The notes below the pieces were generated by a model. The model had not been told where the DNA came from and ran no database searches. It saw only the letters and a program-made list of their open reading frames with translations. From Planoprotostelium fungivorum (lineage: Eukaryota; Evosea; Variosea; Cavosteliida; Cavosteliaceae), in contig MDYQ01000030.1 of the NCBI GenBank assembly GCA_003024175.1, forward strand, positions 62,001 to 126,000: DNA of 64,000 nt, read 5' to 3'. The translations under genes and the position numbers were made by a program. Position 1 is the first letter of the stretch; each line of letters opens with the position of its first letter. Below, in pieces: positions 22,703 to 33,292 of this stretch.

Positions 22703-22703
22703 N
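22703..22703. other. Single ambiguous base (N) at a contig-style join
   Basis: The only N in the window. It falls exactly at the boundary between two near-identical ~750 bp segments. Confidence 0.97.
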
Positions 22704-23036
22704 CCGCAACAGCAACCGTCTCAACCTCTGCAACTCGCATATTCTCAGCAGCAGCAGCAGCCTGTCTACTCTCAACAGCAGCAGTCTGTCTACTCTCAAC
22801 AGCAGCAGCAGCCTGTCTACTCCCAACAACATCAGCAGCCTGCTTATTCTCAACAGCAGCAGGGATCTTACAATCAACCCTCCTTCGCTCCTGCGTTCAA
22901 CAATGGTGGCTACTCACAGCAGCAACAGCAGCAGCAGCAGCCCACCTTCACCAGCACGAACCCCTTCAGTTCTCCGGCACAACAGACGCAACCACAGCAG
23001 CAGACACAGCAGCAACCTTACAACCCCTTCTTATAA
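22704..23036 (+). pseudogene. Second copy of the AP180 Gln-rich tail, headless
   Basis: Repeats the last ~110 codons of the AP180-type gene, including the YNPFL end and stop, but no ANTH domain precedes it. It is part of the 22704-23475 duplicate. The Gln run is two triplets longer than in copy 1. Confidence 0.9.
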
Positions 23037-23475
23037 AGAGGACGTGATGATGATGATGGTCTATCTGAGAAGACAATGTGTGATTAGATGCGTCGATGTT
23101 TATTTAGTTGGCCTTCTTCAACGATGCTCTGTACTCCTTCAGAAGCTCTTCGGTTCTGTCGTCGATCCTCTTGGCCAGCTCAGGCTTGTAACCTGTGATG
23201 GAACATCAGATGATATGCAAGAATGTGAATGTTGAGATGACATTACCGAGGGCGAACATGTTCTCAGCGGCCATGAAGTAAGGAGAGACGAAAGCTTGGA
23301 AGAGGGAGTCGGTGATGGCGGGTCTCCTCTCTGATGGACGAGTCAGAATGGGATGAGTTGGAGAGAGAGCTCACTCTCAAAGATGGCGTGTCCGACTGCG
23401 ATCTGAGCACCCCAGCCAAGGATCTGGAGGATGAGTCCGATGATAAATGCAGTCTTGAGTCCGTATGTGGCGATG
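22704..23475. repeat. ~770 bp duplicated segment, copy 2
   Basis: Second arm of the duplication; continuous with the complete Mpo1-type gene to its right. It is longer than copy 1 mainly through short repeat expansions in the Gln codons, in the GATGATGAT run near 23045, and two small insertions near 23070 and 23225. Confidence 0.95.
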
Positions 23476-23891
23476 ATGTACTGTCCGTGGAAGGCGAAAC
23501 CTCCAAAGAGGACAGTGAGGACACCCTGAAGAAGGTGAATCAAACGGGTTGACGGAATCGATCTCACAGCTACGATGGGGTCCAAGATGGCATAGTATCC
23601 ACACTGGATGGCGACGTAGATGTGAGCGGCACTCAGATAGAACGCAGAGGGGTTGATCGCGGTGAGGAATGGAATCTCCACGCGAAGGGGAAGGAATGCG
23701 AGCCAGAGAGTGAACGCATATACGATACAAGGAACGAAGACGAGATGGACGAGACGATTGCTGGAAGATGTGAGCGATTTGTAATGTCCATTTGAATCTC
23801 ACTATTTGTTGTTGTGATAAGAACCATAGATGGCAGCCTGTTCGACGAGGTCGAGCTTGCTGGCGGTCGCAGCGTGGTTTCTGAGTGCCAT
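23104..23891 (-). CDS. Mpo1-like (DUF962) ER membrane protein
   Basis: Yeast Mpo1 (YGL010w) is an ER iron-dependent dioxygenase that shortens 2-hydroxy fatty acids from phytosphingosine breakdown. The start at 23891 (MALRNHAATASKLDLVEQAA) leads into AIYGSYHNNK and, after an intron, LVHLVFVPCIVYAFTLWLAF, with a conserved N-proximal His. Hydrophobic segments follow: FLTAINPSAFYLSAAHIYVA, VLTVLFGGFAFHGQYIIATY and FIIGLILQILGWGAQIAVGH. The last gives the family block GWGxQ..GHxxFE. The terminal exons encode the C-terminal soluble helix ending ..RASLKKAN (stop 23104-23106). Length near 200 residues fits the family. The 3' exons are also present, truncated, at 22337-22702. Confidence 0.82.
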
Positions 23892-24168
23892 GTTGTTTGT
23901 CTTTGTTGTGTGTTCCTCTTCGGGTTATCGGAAAAATTGCTTCCTCTTCCTCTGACTTCCAAAGTCAGAACACCGACAACATGCATGGTGCTACTCGCTC
24001 CAAACTCCTCTCTGTTCTCACGATTGTCATGATACAGACATAGCGTTCATCGATCATCTTAGAACTTACACTCGAGGACGGTGAAAGATGAACACTCAGC
24101 TATAGACGTTCAACACAACACAGATATCTTCACAATTGGAAACAAGATAGAAACGAAAACAACATCCT

Positions 24169-26746
24169 CTAATCTATGATGTTTCGTGTCGTCCTCTGAA
24201 CCAACATGCCCTGTTGGACGAGATGCTTGATCCTCTCGATCTGTCTCGGTTCCATGTCTAAATCAGGTGTGAATGGGAAATGGAAACCACACAGGAGACA
24301 CAGCTCGATCATGGCGTCTACGTCTTTCAAGAGCTCCAGCTGCTTCATGAGAGCTCGCGTGGACGTGTCCCTCTCTAGAGTGTAGCCGTCTTCTTTCATC
24401 TGTCGCATGTACCTCATGGCCGTCTCAATCAAGAACACCTGAGAGGGTCAGAAATGGCGGGAAAATTTCGGCGGGAAATTTTGGTGGGAAAGCGTGAGAG
24501 ACATAGAAATGGTCCTATTCACCTTGGAGAGGGCGATGATGATGGAGAAATATTCGTCACGCTTCAACCTCATGCCTCTGTCTTCCATCTCTTGGATGAG
24601 CCTCATGACATTGGTGGGGTCCTCCATCTCTGAATACATCTGCAGCATGGACATGTATTCCTCTCCATTGTGGACGAACCCTGTCTTCTCCATCTTCTTC
24701 CACCATCTGCAATCGAGTCAGGTCGGTGTTTTATTTCATTTTATTTCAACCACAAATAAATGCATGTGAAAATACATTTAAAGTTTTCGAGAGGATGTAT
24801 CCAAGTCGGAGACGAAGAATAAAATGGAATAAAACAGAATAAAATAGAATAAAACACACTCTTCAGCCTTGGCAGCTTGCTTCGTCTTCGAATAAAAGTG
24901 TAACACCGCCCCCATCATCGGTTGATCCGGTTTAAATCCATCATCCACTGCCTGGTTGTAGATCCTCATCACCTTCTGCTCCTACTCACGTCAGATTCAC
25001 ATCCTCTACATCTCACTCACTCCATTCACATCTTCCGTCCAACTCTGCGAGTGATAGATCGCCTTCATCAGTGTCGTATAGACAGCACGGTCGATCTTGT
25101 GTCCGTTGTCTAATATCTCGACGAAGATTGCTTCTGCCGCCTGATGCGATCAGTTTGATGACATCATCGATGTGTACCTTGATGTCACCGTTGACGGCAG
25201 CAGCGTTTAGAATGCATGTCATCGTGATGTAACTGGGTAGGAAACCGTTTGCCTTTGATTTCTCGTAGATACGAACGGCGTCCTCGTACGTGTCTGTGCA
25301 AGGGGTGAGGGAAGATTCGTGGAAATTTCGGAGAAGGTTCGAGGAGATTTCGTGGAAATTTCGCACCTTTTCGCATGGCGCAGGCGGCGATGAGGGAGTT
25401 GTAGATGACTTCGTCGGGCTCGATTTGTAATCTTTCCATTTTATCCAGATATAGCAACGCCTTCTCCACTCTCTTTTGCTGTGACACAGAGTCAGTCTCA
25501 TCATCTCTTCCATCATCATCACGATCATCGCCGTGATCGCGATCATCATCATCGTGTCATTCACCTTTGCACACAGTGTGATGGCTATACTGTAACTCTG
25601 CTTGTTAAATTCGATCAGACCAGTCTCTTCTGCAGCATCCAACGCCGTCCACGCTTGATTGTAATCTCCCAATCTCATGTACCCGTGGACGATCGTATTG
25701 ACGCAAGCCTGTCGCCTCATCAGTTCGATTTTCCCCTTCAAAACACACCGTGTCAGGTTTTATACCGGAGAGTGCCATCGTTTTCAGTGTCTCCACTGCT
25801 CTCACCATCTGTCCCGCCTTAGAGAAAATGTTGATCATGATGTGATAGGTCGCGACGTTCGGTACGATGCCCTCTGAAGTCGAGTCAGGAGGTGAGGGGG
25901 ATGAGAAGGTGAGGATCACCTTCTTTCATCTTCTTGAACAAGTTCATGGCTTCGTCTGCCAGGTCCGTCTTGACGTATGACTTTAAGAGGCCGTTCCACA
26001 ATTTGACCGAGGCAGGTACACCGTATCTCTGATGATCACATCAGATGGAACGTCCTTCATGATGGACGTGATGCAGATGGAGTCGTCACCCTGGCGAGAT
26101 CGAAGGCTTTCTTTGCATCTTCCGTCTTTCTGTAATAAGCTAGACCTTGTAACAACTCTAAGACAGTCTCTTCGTTCACGATGGGTCGTGTGGTCACGAG
26201 AGAGCGGACGCCATCGTCTAAAGATTGTTCGTCCGATGGAGTGTCCTGTCATGATGGTCGGCGTGAAGTTGTGATGTGTGTCGTTCTCTCACCTTTTCGA
26301 TTCCAAAGAAACGATCGACATTAAGATCTTGAGCTTCTCTGTAATCTCGCAACGTTTCAAAATCTGCACGCTTCATACTCTGCGTGATCTCCTGGAAGGC
26401 TGTCTCTCCGATGATATCTGGAACGAATTAACATCGAAGAAGCACCGATTGGATCACCTTGCGATGATTTCTTTTCTGTCATTTTCGATGGGGCCTTTGA
26501 TTTGGTAAAGTATTTCTTTCTCGCTTCAGTGGCTGTTATGAAAATGAGAAATCTAATCATGAAAAAGATCTCACTTTTAGAAGTGGCCATGTGTCGAACA
26601 TTCGTTTGAGTACAGCCTTGACCCCATTGGCTCACCCATTGAGAGTCGAGATGAATTTGTTGCATTGTCGGAGGTTTCTGACTCACGAGCTTCGGAAACG
26701 TTGCATGTTTCGAAACCTTCGTATATAAACCGACGGCCCTCAACAT
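24169..26746 (-). CDS. Pentatricopeptide repeat (PPR) protein, probably mitochondrial
   Basis: PPR proteins bind organelle RNA in a sequence-specific way and act in its processing, stability or translation. The start at 26746 gives an Arg/Lys-rich, acid-free leader (MLRAVGLYTKVSKHATFPKL) typical of a mitochondrial targeting peptide. At least eight PPR-like units are visible: VPNVATYHIMINIFSKAGQM, RRQACVNTIVHGYMRLGDYN, EPDEVIYNSLIAACAMRKGA, SYITMTCILNAAAVNGDI, IDRAVYTTLMKAIYHSQSW, KPDQPMMGAVLHFYSKTKQA, NGEEYMSMLQMYSEMEDPTN and LKRDEYFSIIIALSKVN. The stop is at 24169-24171. No DYW, SMR or other C-terminal enzyme domain follows. Introns are short, two of them carrying TTTTATT-type runs. The gene is divergent from the small membrane-protein gene at 26863. 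Confidence 0.85.
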
Positions 26747-26862
26747 GATGATTTTGATCGTGATCCTGTGTTGTTCCGAAGAAAAAAACATCGATTCAAT
26801 ATTTGTGCCCACAAACAACGATCTGTTTTCACATCAGCCGCGCATCATCGAAATCGGACATC

Positions 26863-27127
26863 ATGGCGTCTCAAATGCTTCCCTCTGCCCTTGTTATCGC
26901 GGGCCTCCTTGGAGTATCCTATTTAGGTACCAAGGGACTCGACAAAATAGAGAGAGTGGTGAGCCATATCTGATTCGACGGGGCAATGTCTTAATAATGG
27001 ACGCCAGCCCAAGAGAAGAGGACTGGAAGGACCTGCGAAGCATTACAGTGTTCGTGACAGAAACATTCGAAAGTCAATCATTGAGGAACAAACATTGGCC
27101 AAGCTGGAAGCCAAACAAAAAAAATGA
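26863..27127 (+). CDS. Small single-span membrane protein, possibly complex I NDUFA1 (MWFE)-like
   Basis: Two exons encode about 70 residues. Exon 1 is MASQMLPSALVIAGLLGVSY plus LGTKGLDKIERV, giving one N-terminal membrane span; a 49-nt GTGAGC...CAG intron follows, and exon 2 starts PKRRGLEGPAKHYSVRDRNI and ends ..KLEAKQKK (stop 27125-27127). Length, the single N-terminal span and an RDRxI block after it resemble the NDUFA1/MWFE subunit of mitochondrial complex I. The similarity is weak by eye and the call is tentative. It starts only about 115 bp from the divergent mitochondrial-type PPR gene, so a shared promoter is likely. Confidence 0.5.
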
Positions 27128-27314
27128 AGGTATTATAGTCTCTCCATTCTCATCATCGTCTACGACATGATCGCCACACGTCTCATCTCTTGTTTATTCC
27201 TTTCGACTTTTTCGATTTTTTCGATGATTGCATCTCTTGCACCGTCTTCATCTTTTTAAAGACTGAAGAAGTGATCCTGATGGTGTTTAGAGCCTCTCTC
27301 ATAGGTTTAAGCTC

Positions 27315-27860
27315 TCACTCTGCCGGTGCACCGATGGCACTGCTGACATTATAGATCATCTCGTTGACGTTTTCTTGTCCATAACCTCTTGCACTCGAAA
27401 TCCTCTCGGCTGCGTTTAAGACTGAAGAGATGAAGTGATTCTCTTCCTCCATAATGATCTTCATGTGTTCTTCGTTGACACTGAGGAGAGGGTCGGAGGA
27501 ATTCGCGAAGAACAACTCACTCTCCGTATGATATGGCGTCTCTCAATCTCGTTTCCATCTCTTCTGATATGTGCTATGGGATGTTTTCAATCGTGATTCA
27601 AGTGACGAAGACTCACCTGTCCATACATCAATCCTTCTTCTGTCTTCTCGATTCGCCGGAGTGATATGCATTCTATAGGTGGCTTCTGGTTTTCTTCATT
27701 CCACAACTAAATTCGATCAGAATGACATCAACGGTACAGACACCACTTGTTTGTCTTCTAAATCCTCAGAATAGTTCTGACTTGGTGTTTCCATTGTCTT
27801 GCACACCCCTTCACACAAGTTGACAAAGTATTTGACCTCCTTCGGCGTTAATCTTGGCAT
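27315..27860 (-). CDS. Conserved-looking small protein of unknown function, four exons
   Basis: About 137 residues in four exons split by introns of about 42-45 nt. The exons begin MPRLTPKEVKYFVNLCEGVC, LWNEENQKPPIECISLRRIE, HISEEMETRLRDAISYGD and VNEEHMKIIMEEENHFISSV. The protein ends ..MIYNVSSAIGAPAE at a stop at 27315-27317. It is acidic and predicted helical with no signal peptide or membrane span. Splices were chosen because each keeps frame across a GT-AG pair. I do not recognise the family. The start lies about 90 bp from the divergent large gene at 27951. Confidence 0.55.
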
Positions 27861-27950
27861 TTTATAGAGTGTGTGTGATGCTGAGGAGATGATTTAGATG
27901 CGATGTGATGATTGCATTCAAATTTCCGATCTGCCATCTTCGCACGAGCG

Positions 27951-30900
27951 ATGGAACACCTCTCAGAGCAGCTTGGATCATTGATCTCATCTCTATCTTC
28001 TTTAGAGGCAGAGCAGCCTGACATGGAAAGGTTCATCGAGCAGCTGATGTCTCTCGAATCAACAGATGCCGCTTTCCACGTGAGATAGCTTCAGATCGAT
28101 TACGTCTAAAGCTGCTAGACATACGGTTTAGTTCAACAGCTTCGGTCTCACATTGAGAGTGTGATGACAAGACATCAGCCACAGTCTCATTTGCCGACAG
28201 ACCCCAATGACCTCTCTTCTATGACTTCTGAATGGGATAGCATATATCAGAACGAATTGGAGGAGTGTCTAAGAGAATGCGGTGGGACTGTTGAGCGCGT
28301 ATCAATACTGGTGCAACAATCACCCGTTAACATCTACTCCACGCCACCCGCTGGAGGTAATCATGTGAACATTTTAGAGCTGGTGAACGACACGGACACC
28401 ACTCGTTCGGTATCCTCACCATCACCGTCCGATCTCTATCGCCATCCATCCTTGACGAAAAATAGTGGGACTCTGTGTCCATCGATTCCGAATCGTGCAT
28501 GGATTCTGACGAACAATTGCACCAGTTGTCCAAACAACTGACGTCCATCAAGATCATGAACAACACGTCCACAGTCAATTCAAAGATACGACAGGCGGCC
28601 GTAGAGGTGTGAGCTAGGTGCACCATCGTGTTCTGAGATGAGACGACAGAACCTGATCGACTTTTCATCGGAAGAAATCGTGTGCAGTGACCACTGGAGT
28701 TCCATACTGAATGGTTTGAAATCCGCACTCAGTGATCGCAAAGACGAGTGAGACATCACAGAAGATCTGCATGCACCAATCACATCCGTCAGAATCGTCG
28801 TCAAGGTATTAGAAATCCTCCAACGATTGGCTCTCGAAGCCATCGCAGTTCGCGGGGAGATCATCTTGATCCTCATCGAGCACGTCACAGTTCATTTTCA
28901 ACAACATTGGTATCCTCTGCATCAATTGGATTCCGAACCTTCGGCCATACGTCTCATTTATAAGAAGGTCGTCTCATCTCGATCTCATCACCCCATCATC
29001 TCTGAATCCGTATTTCAGGTTCAGATGTTGCATCATCTCATCACATCGAGTCTAGAAGAGTGGCTCGACTTCCCTTCCGATATCTCCGAAAGCATCAACC
29101 AGACTCTGTTGACCTGCGCTGGGGTGGTCCATCGTTCACACAACGTGAGATTCACTGAAAATCTCTCACCGACAGCCACTAGATACCAAAGGGAAGTAGC
29201 AACAAAGAAGGAGTTAGAGGTCGCATTCAATTGCTGCCCAATACGATGATGAAGGAGAAGAGCGGTGTTGGTATCACATGTCTTCACCTGCTCTCCTTGC
29301 TGGATCCACAGGCACAGTGGTTCACGAGGTGGTCTTTTTTCCCTCAGAATCGAACATTCATGAACAACGTACAATCCATCATTACCAATCACACATCGAA
29401 GGTGAGACGATCGATGATGACCAAGATGATCACGATGATCACGATGTGATCGTAGTGATGCTGCTGAAAGGATGACAGAAGGTGGACGATTCATCAATGT
29501 CTGATCCTACTTCTTGGAAGAGCAAGATGGATCGAACTCAACAGAACCAATTGATACACATCATGGGCTGCGTCTTATCTTGCAGCGAAGGAAGAGAAGC
29601 CATACGATCCGCCCATCAAGCTCGTTACGAGCCCGAACCATCGATGAGATCAGAATCGGATGCCATACGAGGTGATACAAATCATCTTCAAACGACGATT
29701 CACCTGTAATGATGTGATAGACGCTTTCGATTGGCTGACGAGTCACTTGGTGGATTACCCTGCAGCCACACTTTGTGCTTTGAATTTCATATTGATGTTC
29801 AAGATAGATAATTCTTCGTTATTCTCGGTGAGAGTTGTATTTGAATAGGCTTGAGACAAATACGGGATGATTGACATACCTCTGACATGAAATAGCAGAA
29901 AGAGGTGGATCGGCTCTTCCAATGGGCAGCTGATCGAAAATGCCAACACTTTGAATCTTTCATCGATGTCATCCATCAGCTATCACTCAGCTATGCTGGA
30001 TATCAACTCATCACATCCATTTCTGATCGAAATTGGGGTTTCATCATCGATCGATCCCTCCGTGAGAATTTGGCAGAAATGAAGTTGACGAGCACCATTG
30101 GACAGTGTGTCAGACACTTGGAATCGAATGGAAAGGCCAAGGAAATGAAATCCATTATAGATCGATTGTTGAGATCCAATCGAGGTGCTGACGTCGTCAC
30201 GTGATGTGATGAGATGAATCTGATGAGACGACAGATGACATTCGGTCTGAAATGTACGATATCATCGTACGAAACCCTCACTCCTTGCATCTCTCCTTTG
30301 CCGGATCAACAGACGAACACATCGTCCAACGATGTGTGGAAAGGTACGTCATTGATATTTCCTCTTCTCACGGAGACAGATTCGTTCGACACTTGGCGTG
30401 GCCGGTGGATGTGTCCGTTGCATCATATCTATCCACCTTGTTAGTCACACCATCTCACGTGAAACACTTGTCTTCCGGCATCTGGCCCATCTCAGAAGGA
30501 AAGAAGATGGAGATGATCGAATACCTCAACTCGATCGTCTTTTCTTCGGAATTTACCGATTTACAAGAGGATCACAACTGCAGATACGATGCTTATTGGG
30601 TACACGTGCACTTGTATTCATTATTGCCCTTCGATGTCATGTTCAGAGATGAAGAGATGGTGCCAGGTATACAAAAACTCATACTGTGGGTTACGGGGGC
30701 AAATATAAATGGAGAGTTTGATCAGAAGACAACAGAAGCTTTACAACAGGTAAGTCTGAATTTATCTGAAGTCTTTGTGGTTTCTGATGTGACCTTGTAG
30801 ATTGCACAGAGGATCTTGAAGGTATGGATGGGAGATATAAACACGAAGATCGCAGTCGAATCACGATACGATATGAAAGGTGCTCGAGTTACTTCTCATG

Positions 30901-31891
30901 AGACGATGGATGCTAATTCCTGGCAGATGCTTCATCATCTGACGGCGTCTCATCACCTCGCATCAGAGCGAGAACGAAATCCTTCAATGCATTGAGAGAC
31001 GACCAAGCCTTAAATTACGAACGCATCAAGTCAGAACATCACCTCTCCGTCTTCTCATCGCAAAGTCGAGAGGTGAGGCACTCCCTACCTCTTTACGTAT
31101 TTATCCTCTCCAGGAATTTCTGACCGACTACGTCCTACCCAACATCGCAGAGACTCCACCTCATCACATTCTAGATCACATCATCCGATGCATCCGCGAT
31201 CAGCGAGACACGTCCGATGAGAAGCTGATCACGCCACCCTCCACACCGTCTTTTCACGTTTACGAAGAGACGGCAGTCAAGATGATGGATCTCAATGTTA
31301 CCACGGAGCTACACAGACAATTTGTCAAGAGGAGACAATTGAGAGGAGTGGCACCCTGGCAGTCCCTGCATCTCCTTCGTTGTGTCAGCGGAGAGTCTAT
31401 CAGCTACCTGTTCGACTTGATGGAGAGAGAAGACAAGGTGATGGACGATGATGAGACGGTCAGAGTGTGTGATGGAGTGTGGTCTGCAGTGAAGGCGGAG
31501 AATCTTGAACTGTTGAACGCCATGGAAGCAGGGGGGTGTTCGATTCATTGGGTGAGATGAAGAGGTCGTCCCATTCGGGATTGACTCGTGATCAGATCGT
31601 TCAACGGTGGCTTCATCAGTGGTTCGTAGTGTATCTGAGAGAAGAAGACATCCTCTGGATCACCATCTTATTTATTTTGGGCGGCACAAAGTGGCTGATC
31701 CGCTGTTGCACCATCTTGTTCCTCCACTGCGAGAAGACCATCACAAGCAAAGTACATCAGGGGGTGAGATTGTGGTCGACTTTCTGTAGCCTCAACGTGT
31801 GCAGGATCTCTTGTTATACTTGGCTGATTCCAGTCGATTGTTTAAAGACTTCCGTCTGTCTTCGAACCTTCAATGTCTAAGAGGATTGTAA
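27951..31891 (+). CDS. Large helical protein of unknown function (possibly two genes)
   Basis: Many exons run in one direction from MEHLSEQLGSLISSLSSLEA to ..RLFKDFRLSSNLQCLRGL with a stop at 31889-31891. The composition is that of a large alpha-helical scaffold protein. Distinctive blocks are LQRLALEAIAVRGEIILILI, VTVHFQQHWYPLHQLDSEPS, VIQIIFKRRFTCNDVIDAFD, WLTSHLVDYPAATLCALNFI, FESFIDVIHQLSLSYAGYQL, VDVSVASYLSTLLVTPSHVK and RGVAPWQSLHLLRCVSGESI. HEAT-like or tethering-complex folds would suit, but I cannot name the family. No enzyme motif, signal peptide or membrane span was seen. I found no internal promoter-sized gap, but a break near 29450 between two genes cannot be excluded. Confidence 0.5.
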
Positions 31892-32081
31892 TTATCGAAT
31901 GAAAACATATGTATCACAGAGTACGATCGAGTGATGATCATCCAATCGCAAGACGTTCTGTCAAATCTTCACCAATGAACTTGATGTATAGGGTGTCACA
32001 TCCTTGCGTTTTTGTCTCTCTGCGAATCGCGGACAAATTCACCCGAGCATCATCGAGAAGAGGGTGCCCGACGATTGAACC

Positions 32082-33139
32082 ATGCCCGTACAATTGCAAT
32101 CGATCAATGAGGAAGACAATCAGGGAGAGGAGTTTGATAGTCAGCAGAACTACAAGGTAATGAAAATACCAATCGATCTTCAGATTTATTGCCATAGGTC
32201 ATAGTCATTGGAGATTATGCCGTAGGGAAGACTTCTATCATCAGAAGGTGAATCGATTGATACGTCCATCAGGATCCATCCATCTCGATCATTCTGATAC
32301 AGTGAAGATATACAGAGGGGTTCTTCACGCCGAGTTATAAATTGACCATCGGGGTGGATTTCGCAGTGAAAAAGTGTGACATCACCTTCTATATCATATC
32401 AGCTGATGTTCGTCAGAATACATTGGGATAAAGAATTAGATATCTCTCTTCAACTGTGGGACGTTGCTGGTCACGAGGTCACGTATCGACATAATCGTAC
32501 ATCCTCTGACTCCTTTTAGAGGTTTGGCACGATGACAAGCGTATATTATAAATATGCCATCGCCGCCATCGTAGGTGTGTCTCATCGATCACCTCCATTT
32601 CGATTGATCATCTCACAGTCTTCGATCTATCACGAGACAGCACATTCGATGCCGTCACCAAAGTGAGACACATTCATCATCTTGTCTCACACTACACAGT
32701 GGCGAGATGATGTCAACAACAAAGTCTCATTAGCCAACGATGATTCCATCCCCATGCTTCTATTGGCCAACAAGGTACGTCACATCATCTGATCTCCCTC
32801 TCATCGTATGACAGTGTGATGTCCCTGGCGTCGTCATCGATGAAGAGATGTTGGATGAGTTCTGTAAGACGGAAGGATTCATCGGTTGGTTCAAAACTTC
32901 GGCGGCGACGGACACCAACATCGGTGATGCTTCGTATACGTCAACCCCTAAACTCGATCGCATGCTGAATGTCTATAGACAACGCCATGAGATTCCTCGT
33001 TGATAAGATCATACAAGTCGCAAAGACAACGAACGTGAGAAGACCAAGAGATGAGAATGTGTTCAAGTTGGACTCACCCAAGATGGTGCAAGATGAGCCG
33101 AGACAATTCACAGAGAAGAGACCCAACTGTTGTGGATAA
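32082..33139 (+). CDS. Rab32/38-like small GTPase, variant catalytic residue
   Basis: Rab32-family GTPases control lysosome-related organelles, contractile vacuoles and phagosome traffic. After an acidic N-terminus (MPVQLQSINEEDNQ) the exons give VIVIGDYAVGKTSIIRR (P-loop) and FFTPSYKLTIGVDFAVK (switch I). FVRIHWDKELDISLQLWDVA is the Rab32-type sequence before switch II. Then come RFGTMTSVYYKYAIAAIVVF, DSIPMLLLANKCD (the NKxD base-specificity motif) and GWFKTSAAT. The Rab32-like W-D-x-x and VYYK features place it in this branch. The C-terminus NCCG supplies two prenylation cysteines, stop 33137-33139. The residue at the Ras Gln61 position, normally Q in AGQE, is histidine (VAGHERF). Confidence 0.88.
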
Positions 33140-33292
33140 ACGTCTATAAAGTGCAGCTGTCGGCGTCGATGATGATGACGCGCGGGGTCACGTGAATATC
33201 ACGTGATTCATTAATAGTATGAAATTGAGTATTGTAGATCGTCTCAATTCTCCTTCGCACATTCATTTTTGACCTGTACACATCTCGACACC

